Positions 33,253 through 45,679 of a DNA stretch of 64,000 nucleotides are shown here, piece after piece. The notes below the pieces were generated by a model. It saw only the letters and a program-made list of their open reading frames with translations. It was not told the origin of the DNA and ran no database searches. The DNA is from Impatiens glandulifera (taxonomy: Eukaryota > Streptophyta > Magnoliopsida > Ericales > Balsaminaceae), in NCBI RefSeq assembly GCF_907164915.1, contig NW_025919589.1, positions 85,040 to 149,039 of the forward strand, read 5' to 3'. Both the position numbers and the translations under genes were made by a program. Numbering within the stretch: the stretch's first letter is position 1; every line of letters starts with the position of its first letter.

Positions 33253-33547
33253 AGCTATGCTTGTAGTTTGTCCGATTATACGAGCCTCGATTTTGGAACG
33301 TTTTATGGAGGAATAGATATATGGGGAATAATTTGTACGCGTTTAATAGTTATTATTAATAATCAGCTTGACGAGGCTCATAAATTCCTAGACTTGAAAC
33401 AATTACGAGAACTAGGAATTATAAATTCGAGATCATGAAGGATCCTTATTACGACAATACCACGAGGATGAGATCGAGTATGGTTTTGACAACAATCTCA
33501 TTGGTTTGGATTTTCTTAGCGTTAATCCGTACTTTTGGAATTGATCA
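33253..33547 (+). pseudogene. GH17 beta-1,3-glucanase, X8 domain and C-terminus, right of Copia-B
   Basis: Starts with the duplicated agcta and continues ACSLSDYTSLDFGTFYGGID, then (with frameshifts) NLYAFNSYY, NNQLDEAHKF and FEIMKDPYY. It ends in a hydrophobic SSMVLTTISLVWIFLALI tail. This is the Cys-patterned X8 module (YAC...DYTSL...YAFNSYYQ) and a GPI-anchor-like C-terminus. One X8 Cys is replaced (GTFYGG for GTSCGG). Joined at agcta to the part at 26745-27027, the reading is VSY-ACS across the insertion. Confidence 0.75.
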
Positions 33548-34380
33548 CTTGAATGTTTTGCATTGTTATTATTAGGAATGTTGCATTTTGTTTCCTGTTT
33601 AACAAATTAATCGATAAAAATGAGAGAAAATAAAATGAAGAATATGAAATTATAAAAATTAATATAAAAAAAAAGTAGAAAGACATTGAATGAAGATGAA
33701 GAATAAAAAATAGAGAATATAGAAGATAATTTATTATTATTTATTTAAAATTAATTAATTGATAAATTTATAAAAATAAAATACATTAACTTCTTTTGCA
33801 ATGAAATACTAAATAAATCAATTAATGAAAATACTTATATTTATACAAATTTTTAATATTTTTTAGTTTAATTATTATAGTTGTGACATACTCTAAACTA
33901 AGCTTATCTATATATATATAATAATGCTTAATTTTTAAAGTGTCTGGATTGTCGGTGAGAGCTGTGGTAAATTTAGATATATGTGATCGTAAATAGATAC
34001 TTGAGTTAGATTGTGGGTTGACCCGCCATAAACATTTTAACGTAATATTTTTTTAACGATTTTTTTATATTATTACATAAATGCACGGAATAAATGTTAA
34101 TTTTCTTAATTAAAACATTTCTATTCTTTAGAAAATGACAATTGTGACATGTATGAGATTCAAATTTAATTCATTTAGCAAAAATAAAATTAAAAATATT
34201 CAAATTTATATAAAAAATATCAAATAAAAAGAAAAAAATACAAAATGATGAGTTGGATCTAGGAGTGCCAATCTGACAGCCTATGGAATCCAACGGCCGA
34301 TTCTCCTTGCCCTAAAAGATGCTGTTGAAACGAACGGTAAAGATATAATCTTTGCACTATTTTGATATGTTTGTGGTTCA
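33548..34380. other. AT-rich spacer upstream of FAH
   Basis: No coding region seen. It presumably includes the FAH promoter toward its right end. Confidence 0.5.
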
Positions 34381-34724
34381 AAGGCTTGCAGCGATAGTTC
34401 ATAGTTCTCTTCCTCTCTTTCGAAAAAAGCAAGTCTTTGAACTAATCGTCAGTAATAGTGGAACTTGATCATAGATTATTAGCTTCTTAGAAGATGATTT
34501 AAGAGAGATAAAGACGTTTTTCGTCACAGATCTAGTCTGCATTATCATCTCAGGTTAGTAATTTCTTAATGTTGTCAGTTAAAATGAATGATATACTTTT
34601 TTATTGCTCCAACAATGGATCTGATATGTTGGGTTGTCGTTAACAGGACCAAAAAGTGAGCTTGCTCGTTCAAATTCCCTTTACGGGAGATTCAATTGTT
34701 CACCGTTTAAGGCATTGAAAACAG
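34381..34724 (+). promoter_or_regulatory. Putative FAH 5'-UTR exons
   Basis: A candidate non-coding exon ends at 34553 (CATCTCAG, then GTTAGT). A second runs 34647-34724, between acceptor TTAACAG and donor ACAG-GTGGGT. The next exon would start at 36175 after TTTTCAG, 17 bases before the FAH start codon. The splice signals are good, but this is a reading without transcript support and the transcription start is not located. Confidence 0.4.
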
Positions 34725-35111
34725 GTGGGTTTATGTTTTTCATGGATAATGTATGATTTAATCTGCATCTATTTCTTTATCCATCGTCTCGAAATCTCGA
34801 TACTGAATCTAATACAGTAGATAAAGCCTCTTTGAGTGTGTTCTTAGATGTGGGCGTATGAATGTGTGAGATGGGTAAATGTTTTAGAGCAAAATATCAG
34901 ACTACAATTTGATGAAAGTGTCAGCTAAGAAAATTTCACAAGCATTTGGAATATTGGTACTGTTGTTTGGTGTACCCTTAAGAATTTGATGAAGTGATCA
35001 CCTTTCCTTGTTTTGGATCTTCTGATATGATTATTTTGCATAGTTGTAAAATAATTTCTTTGTATGTTTCAAATAAGGAACTATAAGTGCATTGGATAAT
35101 ATGTGAGTTGG

Positions 35112-36144
35112 AATCTTGGGTGTGTTCTTGTTTTCTATCGCGTATATTGGCGAAGGTTAAACACTTGTATGGTAGAAGCTATTATGAGGAATGTACAAAG
35201 ATTGTTTCACTGGAAAAGTGGATGTAGGACTTTTGTTTGAACTAGTATAAATATTGTTTCTCTACGTGATGTGTGTTAATTTGGTTCATAGACAAATCAG
35301 CAATCTTGTTTTATTTATTTTATTGATTAAAGGAAGAATTCATTGTTGATAATCACGCCAAATTGGTATCAGAGCCTCACTATGAAGAAAGTAGATGAGG
35401 ATTGTGAAGCAACTATCAAGAATCAGTTCTTGATATATCCAATTTTTTTGTAGTCTTCAGATTTCCCAAAACATTGGCATGCACAAAATTTGATTTTGAA
35501 AGGTTTATGAGCAAGCATGGTTTCATCCTTTGAAGGATAAAAATGAGAACACTTATGGTCCAACAAGTGATTAAGATGCACATGGGGAAAGACAAGATGC
35601 CACCTTCACTTTTGGAGAAAGAACCAAAGAAACCTAGGCCAAGTCTTGTAGCATTCTCGTTTTTGAGTCTTGGTGACAAAGTGTATTTGACAAAATCTTT
35701 GGCAAACCATTTGTACACGAAGCAAAGGCTTCACACATTCAAGATGTTCAAGGGTAAATAATTAGAGGATGTTCTTGATGATTTGAAATCATCTTGGACT
35801 TGGAGAGCATTGACATCAAAGTTGAAGAGAGGAGGAGGAATCTTGGGTTCTTGGACTGTGTTCTTTGTTTCTATTGTGTATAAATAGGGCAGTGGCCAAG
35901 GCATTAAACACATTATAGAAATGTTACACTTATATTTGAGGAACTATTGTGAAGACTATACTTTGCAATCCCCTATGAATGTAGAACCTCTGTTTGAACC
36001 CTGTAACTCCTGTATCTTTCTACTCTTCTTCTTTGTGATGTGCGTGTGAATTTGGTTCATAGACAAATCAACAATCTTGTTTTACTTTTTATGTAACTTT
36101 TTTCAATAGGCAAACCAAAAATTTCATTGATGATAATCACACCA
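35112..36144 (+). mobile_element. Copia-F: gag-only copia derivative inside the FAH 5'-UTR intron
   Basis: A primer site TGGTATCAGAGCC (35364-35376) follows an LTR-like sequence ending AATCACGCCA (about 35112-35360). A diverged second copy (about 35842-36144), ending AATCACACCA, lies after a purine-rich AGAGGAGGAGGAA. Both share GGTTCATAGACAAATCA and AATCTTGTTTTA. Only ~480 bp lie between, containing gag remnants MKMRTLMVQQ, then TKSLANHLYTKQRLHTFKM. There is no pol, so it moved in trans or lost its interior. Its end lies only ~30 bp before the predicted FAH acceptor, and the right LTR has a TATAAATAGGG box (35879-35889). Confidence 0.7.
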
Positions 36145-36191
36145 TATACAATTCCTGATTTCATATATTTTCAGTTTGTTAAGGTGAGAAG

Positions 36192-38057
36192 ATGGTTGCA
36201 CAGGGCTTTGCAGTGGACTTGGATAAACCACTTGTGTTCCAGGTTAGTATAATATTATTTATGAAAGTAGAGAAACATACAAAAATTTCTCCCATTCCAG
36301 TATCCAGTTAATTGGGAGTTCATTATCAGAATAGACTCTTAACTTCTCAGGTTGGTCACCTTGGAGAAAATTATCAGGATTGGGTCCATCAGCCCATTGT
36401 CAGCAAGGAAGGCCCTCGATTTTTCGAAAATGACTTTTGGGAGGCAAGTAGTATAACAAATTCTTATGTAACCTTGTCCAACAATTTTTTTTTTTTAAAT
36501 TCAGTTTATGACCAGATAAAATTCTATCCAAAAATCTAACAGTACACTTATGCCAAACAAAAGCAAAATAAAAATTTTGAATAAAATTTGTGGATCAAAT
36601 TTTAGCCAAAACTTTATTGCCAAATGAACGTTAAATGAGGATATTTGGAAACTTCTTTTTTCTGTTGTGTCACAATCTTTGTTACACAATCATGATCCCA
36701 TTGAAAATTTGCCAAAGCTAAAACTAAAAGTGATTATTTTTGTTTGGTATAACATTTTTTTTTATAGATCACGATGTAGATTATAGTGTGATAAATATTT
36801 GACACTAGTTTGCTTTAATGCTGAAAATGTGGTGAATGCATCTATTGTCATTGGTGCATAACTAAAGATGTCAATTAGTAGGGATTGATTTTCTTGTATG
36901 GTTCTACATGATAAACCACCACGAATATAACATAAATGTCCAATAGAACTATGAGGTAAAAGTCTTTTTGACTTTATTTGGTATAAAGATTATATCTGGA
37001 TCATTATCTAGATTATAGTGTGATTTTTGGATTTATTTGGTATAGAACTTTTTTCTAAATCATTGTGATTAGAAGAAAATGTATACCAATCTGTTAACGA
37101 AAATAAACTACAAAACTCTGAATTGAATTGAGATACAACCAAAAATGGTCTGTGACTGTCTGTATAAACATATATAATTAAGGTTTGTTAACTTAACTAA
37201 TTTTTGTTTTGTTTTGTTTCTTCCTATAGTTTTTGACTAAAACTCACTGGTGGGCGATTCCTCTAATTTGGTTGCCGGTTGTATGCTGGTTTAGCTTGAA
37301 GTCTTTTTGGTTGGGGCGTACACCTCCACAGATAGCTATACTATTGGTTTCAGGAATATTTTTATGGACATTGATGGAGTATTCTTTACACAGATTTCTG
37401 TTTCACATCAAAACAAAGAGCTACTGGTTAGTTAAGCTCATGCTTTCCATATCTATCAACACTCTAGATTTCAATCAAATTTCAATGTTTGTGTTTTCTG
37501 AACTGACATGTCTTAAACAGGGGAAACACCGCCCACTATCTTCTTCACGGTTGCCATCATAAGCATCCAATGGATGGGCTACGCCTTGTTTTCCCGCCTG
37601 CTGCGACAGCTATTCTATTGGTCCCGGTTAGTGCAATCGTTCCCTTTTGTTCTATTGTTTTCGTTTATTCATGAATTTTACCTTTGAATTGGTGCCAGTT
37701 CTGGAACTTGGTGAAACTCATATCTACTCAAACAACATGTCCTGCATTGTTTGCTGGAGTTTTACTTGGTTATGTCATGTACGATGTTACCCATTATTAT
37801 TTGCATCATAGTCAGCCAACAAGCGAAATACCTCGGAATCTCAAGGTTCTTATTTTGGCAGTTAACTATTTTTTTGACAAGTTTAATGTCACATAATTTA
37901 TCTTTTTCACTAAATTAAGTATACCAATATTCTGTAGCGATATCACTTGAACCATCATTTCCGCATACAAACCAAAGGGTTTGGTATCACTTCTTCACTT
38001 TGGGACAAGGTATTCGAGACGCTACCTCAATCGAAGGCTTCTCAGAAAGGTTTATAA
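36192..38057 (+). CDS. FAH1: Fatty acid 2-hydroxylase, six coding exons, 237 aa
   Basis: Exons: 36192-36242, 36351-36443, 37230-37426, 37521-37626, 37699-37845, 37938-38057. They join in frame to 237 codons plus stop, the length of Arabidopsis FAH1. It starts MVAQGFAVDLDKPLVFQ and ends FETLPQSKASQKGL. The enzyme adds a 2-hydroxyl to very-long-chain fatty acids of ceramides at the ER, taking electrons from cytochrome b5; plant forms lack the fused b5 domain, as here. Di-iron histidine clusters are all present: HRFLFH, HGCHHKH, HYYLHH and HLNHHF. Hydrophobic segments (WWAIPLIWLPVVCW; IAILLVSGIFLWTL) fit a multipass membrane protein. Intron 2 has a GC donor (GAG-GCAAGT at 36444); the others are GT-AG. 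I cannot tell FAH1 from FAH2, so the symbol is by similarity. Confidence 0.93.
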
Positions 38058-39514
38058 ACTAGATGGTCTGATTCGTCGTCGCGGTTCATGTCTTCTTGGT
38101 TTGTATTGATATTGTGTCTTTATCTTCATTTGGTTGTATTTGGATGTGACCATTATACATTTGTCTATATTGCTCTCTATTTTACTGTAATGATGAATGT
38201 TCATTTATTAATTTTTGTATGATTCAGTTATTGAGTTTTTGGTAATATTGCTTGTAGATGAAATTCTAGTATACTTTAAAAATAATATTATTTTTTAACA
38301 TTAACGTCTTATAATGTTCATCAATAAAATTACCTGTATATGTGATCTTATCCAATTTATTATAATTTATAATGTTGGCCCAGTTCTTAACAGCTAGAAT
38401 TTAATTTAAAGTTATGCTGTTGCCAAACAAATATTACTTGATGCAAAGTTATAAAATTGAAAATTAATTTTAAAAAATAGTATATATATATATATATATA
38501 ATTAGGTATAAATTAATTAAATAATAAAAATTGACACTGAAAAGTCATTTATAAAATTATTTATATAATTCATTTATTTCAAATAGATAATAAGTTTTTT
38601 TAATTTATAAATATAAATTTATTTTTTTTATAAAATTGTAAAATTTTATTCTATAAAGTTTTATTCGTAAAAAATTAACAAATTTAAGAGTGTTTTTATT
38701 TATTTTTTTATTTTATTTATATTAGATTCGTTAACCTTCTATATGAACATAAAAAAAATATACAATTTTAACAATGAACTCAAAATTTTTAACAAAATTT
38801 TATTTTTTCAATTGGATAAAATTTGTGAATAGATTGAATTTATATTGTTCTTCTACTTTATGAATCCATTCTTAAATTGAATTTTTAAATATTAATTATT
38901 GAATATATATGGTTGGATATTCAATTCATTCTTAAAACCTAGATAATATTGAATTTAAATATTATCTAAATAATCAACTCAATCTATCACTTAAATGTTT
39001 TATTTGCAAGCACAAATAATGAGTTTAATTGTCACATACCTATACACATGTTAATTTGGCTTGTCATACAAATCCGAAAGCACAATAATGAGTTTAATTG
39101 TCATTTAGTTCAAATAAGAAAACAAAAAATAATCTGGAAAATCTAGAGAATCTAAATGGATAACATCTTGGACCCTTGGTTGATCTAACTCATCTTCCAT
39201 TCTATACAGAGAACATTGTTTTTTTTTTTTTAAATCTTATTTAATAAAATTATTTTATTTTGTTCTAAATAAAAATTAAATTCGTGATATTTAATCTATT
39301 AATATCGGACATTATTATTGATACTTGAGTTATCTTAATTAAGTTTATTTGTGATTATATTTATTTATGAGACAAAATCGCAAATTTAGGCATTAAAGAG
39401 TTTCGTCATATTTAGATTTCTCATAATATTTTGGCGTGAAAAGAATTCTCATTACAATATTTTATTATATTTAATACTCTACAGTAATCCTCGTTAATTG
39501 ATGTGCATAAGATT
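38058..39514. other. FAH 3' region and AT-rich spacer
   Basis: The first ~250 bp probably hold the FAH 3' UTR. The rest is AT-rich with no coding frame. CACAATAATGAGTTTAATTG and a near copy occur at about 39011 and 39080. Confidence 0.5.
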
Positions 39515-39519
39515 AAATA

Positions 39520-39781
39520 TGTTGTGCGGAATGCAAGAATGTGAATGCAAGAATGTGATAAACAATGAAGTATTAGAAAACAGATGAAGAGAGATTTGTT
39601 ATTGTCAAAGATGAAAAAAAGTTACAGCAAATGAAAAGGATTACAGCTATTTAAGTTCAGAAAACAAGAAAACGTAAAACACCTAATAAGCATAACTATA
39701 GAATAAATATGATGTAATTAATATAAATCATAAATAATTGAGGGTTGATATTAATTCCTATTCTAAAGGCAGAACGTTACA
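39520..39781 (-). repeat. Copia-D 3' LTR
   Basis: 262 bp, TG...CA ends on either strand reading, followed in element sense by target duplication aaata. It contains AATGCAAGAATGTG twice in tandem; the other LTR has one copy. Confidence 0.9.
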
Positions 39782-39834
39782 AATCTCCACATTGCCTAGT
39801 ATCACCCAACAAGAAGAGCCTTATCAAGCTACTT

Positions 39835-42360
39835 TCAACTGTCAACATTTAGCAAATCCAAACAATGAGTGAATTTGCTAAGTAGGACCGACTTCATGAA
39901 CATGTTAGCAGAATTATGATGTGTGCTGATCTTCTTCAACTTGATTCTCCTCTCAGTACGAAGAAAATGATAGCGAACATCAATATTTTTGGTTCTATCA
40001 TGATGCACTTGATCTTTCGCCAAACAGATAGCACTTAAGCTATCACAAAAAATAATTGCCTGATCATGATGGATACCAATGTCATTGATTAATCCTTTCA
40101 ATCATATACCCTCCTTGGCTGCTTCAGTTAGCGCCATATACTCAACCTCGGTAGTGGACAACGTCACAGTCGACTGTAATGTTGCCTTCCAACTAACCAC
40201 AGAGTCACTAAGGGTGTAAACATAACTAGTCATTGATCTTCTACTATTGATATTTGCAGCATAATCTGAGTCCGAATAACCAGTTACGAGACACCGGTTA
40301 TTACTCCCATAAATAAGACGAACATCGGATGTTCCTCTCAGATAGCGAAATATTCGTTTTAACGCTTGTCAGTGTTCCTTACCAGGTCGAGACATAAACT
40401 TGCTAACAATACTAACTGAATACGTAATATCATGTCTAGTGCATATCATGGTATACATTAAACTACCCACCGCACTAGCATACGGTACATGAGACATGTA
40501 TAACTTCTCAATTTCAGACTGGGGTGCGAATGCAAACAAATGATTAGTAACAGATGCATGAGTATTGAGAGTCTTTGCTGTACTCATCCCAAAACGAGAC
40601 AACATTTTCAAAATATAACTCTTTTGTGAAAGAAATAACTTCTTTTGAACTCGATCTCTTACTATTTCCATGCCCAGAATTTTTCGTGCTCCACCTAGAT
40701 CTTTCATATCAAACTCGGAACTAAGAAGGTCTTTCAGCTTTTGAATCTCCGACATTTTCTTGACTATGATTAACATGTCGTCTACATACATGAGTAAATA
40801 AATCAAAGAACCATCACTGATTTTATTGTGATAGACACATGCACTCATATTGTAACCATGTTCAATCATGAAATTGTCGAACCGCTTATATCATTGTCGA
40901 AGGAGACTGTTTAAGTCCATACAAAGACTTCTTCAGACTACAAACATGTGTTTCCTTACTAGGAACAAGAAACCCTTCATACTGACTCACCAATATATCC
41001 TCTTCAAACTCACCATGTAAGAAAGCCGTCTTCATGTCTAATTGCTCAACTTCCAGATCTTAATGTGCTACTATAGTTAGTAGTACCTTGATAGAAGTGT
41101 GTCGGACTACATGTGAGAATATCTCATTGTAGTCTACGCCTTCCTTTTGACTGAATCCCTTTATAATTAATCGTGCTTTATATCTGGTCCCTTCAACACT
41201 AGAGGTTCCATTTTTCCTTTTAAAAACCCATTTTTAACCCAATGACTCTTCTCCCCTTAGGTAAAGTAACCATCTCCCATGTATTATTCTTGTGAAGTGA
41301 TTCCATTTCCTCACACATGGCAGCAATCCATTACGTAAAATCACCACCATTAACAACTTCATTGTAAGAAGATGACTCATTATGTATGACATCTTCAGAT
41401 ACCTAAAGTGCATAACTTACCATTTTTTTAGTATCATTCATAGAGAGACTGATTGTCCTACTTCTAGGACCAGTTGAGAATTTTCTTCCCTCGATTGAAT
41501 GAATTAACCTACCAGGAGCATTAATTTGCTTTCTAGGTCGTGTAGCAATGTCAAATTGACTTTTAAGTACTCTAAATTGATGAACTTCCTCAGATGGTTT
41601 ATCAATATCGTGTGTCAAGTCGGTTGTCCCTTGAACTGGAGCCACCTCAAGCTCCAAATGTTTCTCGGTACTATCATTTTCTCTAGAAAGTGATGGCTTG
41701 ACAGAGGAGTTAAGTATAAACATCTCATTAAACGTGACATCCTTATTGAGGATTACTCTACCTTTATAAGATGATCAGATTCTATATCCATTGACTCCAT
41801 CTCCATAGTCAATGAAAATACCCTATTTTGCCCTTGGTTCCAACTTCCCTTCATTAACATGATAGTAAGATGTGCATCCAAAGACATTCAAGTGAGAATA
41901 ATCAACGACGTTACCAGACCATACCTCATAAAGGATTCTGCAATCAATCCCAGAATGCGATGCACAATTTATCAGATAGCAAGCTTTTAAGACAACCTCA
42001 CTCCAGTATTTTCTAGCCAATCCAACATTAGAGATCATGCTTCTAACTCTCTCTAGTAGTGTTTGAATCATCCTTTCTACTACACCATTCTGTTGTGGTG
42101 TACCTCGGATAGTGTGATGTCTTGCAATCCCCATATCCCTACAGAACTCATTAAACTCAGATGAACAAAATTTAAGTCCATTATCTATTCGCAGCCTCTT
42201 AACCTTCTTTCCAATTTGATTCTCCACCAGTGCCTTCCAATGCTTGAAGGTCTTAAATATCTCGCTCTTATGTCTTAGAAGATACAACTAGGTCATCATT
42301 GAGTAATCATTTATGAATTTTACAAAATAGCTATAACCTCTTATACTTTCAACTTGAGCA
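39835..42360 (-). pseudogene. Copia-D pol: integrase, RT, RNase H, broken
   Basis: Integrase (42287-41823): VKRLRIDNGLKFCSSEF holds the second Asp and TPQQNGVVERMIQT the Glu. The linker is at 41723-41403. RT fragments at 41270-40900 are out of frame; 40869-40369 reads LMYVDDMLIIV and DLGGARKILGMEI. RNase H reads GYSDSDYAANI and LSTTEVEYMALTEAA, then FCDSLSAICLAKDQVHHDRT, stopping at 39835. At least four stops or frameshifts (near 41740, 41230, 40890 and 40107). Confidence 0.88.
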
Positions 42361-42388
42361 AGACCCTAGTAATCAGAATGGATATAAT

Positions 42389-43764
42389 CTAGTGTGCCCT
42401 TAGTTTTGTGAACTCCCTTACTAAACTTACTGCGATGTTTTTTCCTAAAAATGCAGTGTTCACACAACTCAAGGTTGGTAACCTCGTGGCCAGATAGAAG
42501 ATCTGTTTGGACAGAATTTGCATCCCCCTCTCCCCCATATGTCCAAGTCGCATATACCATAACTTGGTTACATCAGGGTGCCGATTCACAGATTTGGATG
42601 CGACCGTAGCGGAACCTGACAGTGTCTTACCTTGTAGTATATACAAGGTATTATGTTTGATACCTTTCAGTATTACTTTTGAACCTTTACTGATGCACAA
42701 TGTTCCTTCTTCACTACTAAACTTGAAACCTTTAGCATATAAAATGCCTAAAAATATTAAGTTCTTCTTTAGTTGAGGAACATGCCGAACGCTAGTTAGG
42801 GTCCGTATCTTACCATCATCAGTCAGAATCTTGATAGTCCCAATTCCCACAGTTCTACATATGACATCATTTCCCATGACGATGTTTCCACCATCATAAT
42901 CTTCATAGGTATCGAACCATTCTTTGTCCGAACTCATATGATATGAACACTCTAAATCCAACACCCACGTATCAATAGGGTGTAGAGAAGCGTTAACTAC
43001 AAGAGAAATGTCCTCCTCCGAGTCGGTGTCTCTGTCTTTATGTGCTATAGCAGCCGTAGAATATTTGTCCCTTTTCTTAGGACACTTATTCTTCCAACGA
43101 CCAGGTTCTTTACAGTAATTGCAGATGTCTTTAACACTATGGTCCTTAGCCTTGTATTTTTGATCCTTCTTCTTTCCAGACCCTTTGTAATTAACTGTGC
43201 TGGTAATCAACCCAGATGCTTGACTGTCTACAATTTCACCGCTCGTCTTATGGCGCAGTTCTCTAGTATGAAGTGCTGACCGCTTTTCCTCTAGAGTTAC
43301 AGAGTCTTTACCCACAACGAACGATTGAACAAAATTTCAAACGAGTTGGGTAAAGATACCAACAGAATTAATACAGCATCTTCATCTTCGATCTTAACAT
43401 CTATAATTCTCAATTCAAGTAATATAGTGTTTAACTTATCAAGATGTTCACGAAGAGACTTACCTTCAAGCATACGAAGACTAAATAAACAATGTTTTAA
43501 TAACAACTTGTTAGTTAGTGACTTTGTCATGTACAAAGACTCTAACTTCGACCATTGACCGATTGTGGTATCTTCATATGATACCTTAGTAATCACTTCA
43601 TTAGCCAGATAGAGTAAAATCGTTGAGTGTTTCTTTTCTTCCAATACCTCAAGCTCAACAATGATTTTACCAGAGGTAGACTCCTTTGCAGGACCTGCAA
43701 CTATCTTCGCATTTTCCTTCGACAATTGTGCCCAGACGCCTTGTTGTTTAAGCAAGCCTCGCAT
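42389..43764 (-). pseudogene. Copia-D gag, zinc knuckle and protease, broken
   Basis: Gag (43764-43297) starts MRGLLKQQGVWAQL and includes LESLYMTKSLTNKLLLKHCL. A frameshift near 43310 leads into 43315-42389. The knuckle reads CNYCKEPGRWKNKC, with Arg where the zinc-ligand His should be. The protease reads WVLDLECSYHMSSD where the family has DSGCS or DSGAS, so the active-site Ser-Gly is lost (DLE). WYMRLGHMGERGM is GAG-pre-integrase. Key functions are lost beyond simple frameshifts. Confidence 0.88.
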
Positions 43765-43892
43765 TTTGATTTGTTATAGACCAAAACTGTTTCGCCCTGT
43801 GAATTTTTCGATTTTCAGATTCATTGAAGACATTTATCGCTAGAAAACAAATAATGATAAACTGATCGGATCTAACCCGCTCTGATACCAAT

Positions 43893-44152
43893 TGTTGTGC
43901 GGAATGCAAGAATGTGATAAACAATGAAGTATTGAAAAACAGATGAAAAGAGATTTCTTATTGTCAAAATTGAAAAAAAAAGTTACAACAAATGAAAAGG
44001 ATTACAACTCTCTAAATTCAGAAAACAAGAAAACATAAAATACCTAACTTAATAAGCATAACTGTACAATAAATGTGATGTAACTGAAATTAATATAAAC
44101 CACAAACAATGATGGTTGATATTAATTCATATCCTAAAGGTAAAACGTTACA
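43893..44152 (-). repeat. Copia-D 5' LTR
   Basis: 260 bp; two bases from the primer site GCTCTGATACCA (43879-43890, plus-strand reading). Confidence 0.9.
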
Positions 44153-44157
44153 AAATA

Positions 44158-44600
44158 GATAAACTAATTTAATATAATATTTTTGCATGTCATAAACTAA
44201 TTATTATTATTATTATTAATTTTTTTTTTGTTCCACCACTAAACTTTTCACTCCCTTGACGCCATTCTTATTCCTTGAATTCCCGTTGACTTGCCTTCCA
44301 CAAATTGTTTACCGTCCATCTTATAAACCGGCCGGCTGCAACGTTTTTGTCCAAATCCTTTCCACAATTATTTCAGAAGCACCCAAATCGGCTGCAACGG
44401 TATAAATAAGAATCAAAATCGTAACTTTCAAACCATATTAATTTGGTTTCTCAACACAAAGTTTTCTCATTGCATTAAATTGTTTTTCAATGTCTCTATT
44501 GAAAAACCTCCCTTAACATCTATTATGGTGAAGCTCCATAACAAAATATGCAACGAGTACTATAAATTGTCCTTAAAGAGTAATTCAATTAAACTGGATT
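44158..44600. other. Spacer between Copia-D and Copia-E
   Basis: An (ATT) run at 44200-44220; no gene recognised. Confidence 0.4.
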
Positions 44601-44995
44601 GTCATAAAGACACTTGATTTTGAGGTTGTTGAGTTTGTACTTAATGAATTTGATCAATATTTTCTTGTTACTCTTGATTTTTGAACATTATCATCAATAT
44701 CAATAAAATCCTTATTAATGTCAAAAACACTTGAGATATAAATCAAATCTTCCACAATAGGAATTATTGATCTAAATCATTTTTAAAGACACAATCATTT
44801 CTCCCCTCAAACTCAATATCCTCAAAAAAATATTACAGTCTCGTCTAAAAAAAACTATCTTTATCTTGACATAATAAAAAATTATAGCCCTTAATCACTT
44901 AGAATATTTAATAAAATAGTTGCTCACATTTATAAACTTAAGTAACAATTAAATTCAAATAACGATTTATCCCATCTCAAAATACTTAATGCAAC

Positions 44996-45204
44996 ATTAA
45001 TATCAAGTCTTTGGACAGTAATATTAATTGCTAATAGTATTTTGGTGTAATGATCAATCTATCTTTGGATGGATTAATTATTCACATGAATAAGACTTTA
45101 TAATTATTACATATTTATCATCACAAGTATTAATGCAATTCTGTCAATTAATTATCAGCCTTTGGGCCAAATAATATAATCACATGAATTACACAATACT
45201 ACCA
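44996..45204 (-). promoter_or_regulatory. CCAAAG-loop hairpins in the Copia-E leader
   Basis: Arms 44996-45003 and 45021-45028 (8 of 8) around CTGTCCAAAGACTTG in element sense. Arms about 45049-45059 and 45072-45082 (9 of 11) around ATCCAAAGATA. A long third hairpin (about 45136-45192) has GGCCCAAAGGC at its top. Order and loop words match Copia-A and Copia-B. Confidence 0.6.
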
Positions 45205-45679
45205 TTCAAAATTGTCTTGAATTAATTTCAACAAACATTGTCACTTTGGTGATTATTTGTATTAATCAATACAATCCAAATAATGAACAATAATATCATT
45301 AATTTGAATTTAATTGTTATATTATTGTATAATCCAAATCAATAATATATGATTTTCCAAAGAAACATATAATTTATTTTATTATAAAAAATAAAATTAT
45401 ACCGTAGGCCAAATCTTAATCTTGAATTTGAAATTTATAATATCTTATATTAATTAAATTAAATAATAAATCTTCAAGATTTATTTGACTAAATTTTAAA
45501 TATTAGCCTAAATCCAATTATTAATTAATTTATTAATAATCATTAACCTTAATCTTTTAATCCTAAAATAAAGGATATAATTAAAATTTTATTATATATA
45601 TATAACCTCTTCAACATTATTAATTACTTAATTCTCTTTTGATTTATAATATATATTATTTAATCTCTTAACAACAAAT

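Larger units (their letters stand above)
39515..44157 (-). mobile_element. Copia-D: older, complete-structured Ty1-copia, minus strand, with target duplication
   Basis: LTRs 39520-39781 (262 bp) and 43893-44152 (260 bp) differ at roughly a tenth of positions plus indels, including a 14-bp tandem duplication in the left one. The target duplication aaata is exact (39515-39519 and 44153-44157). In element sense: LTR (TGTAACG...GCACAACA), primer site TGGTATCAGAGC (43890-43879), gag, pol, polypurine tract (39796-39784), LTR. LTR divergence makes it far older than Copia-A and Copia-B. Confidence 0.92.

Noticed and set aside
35543..35761. Independent small host gene
   Set aside because: The translation contains copia gag signatures (TKSLANHLYTKQRLHTFKM) and lies between LTR-like repeats.
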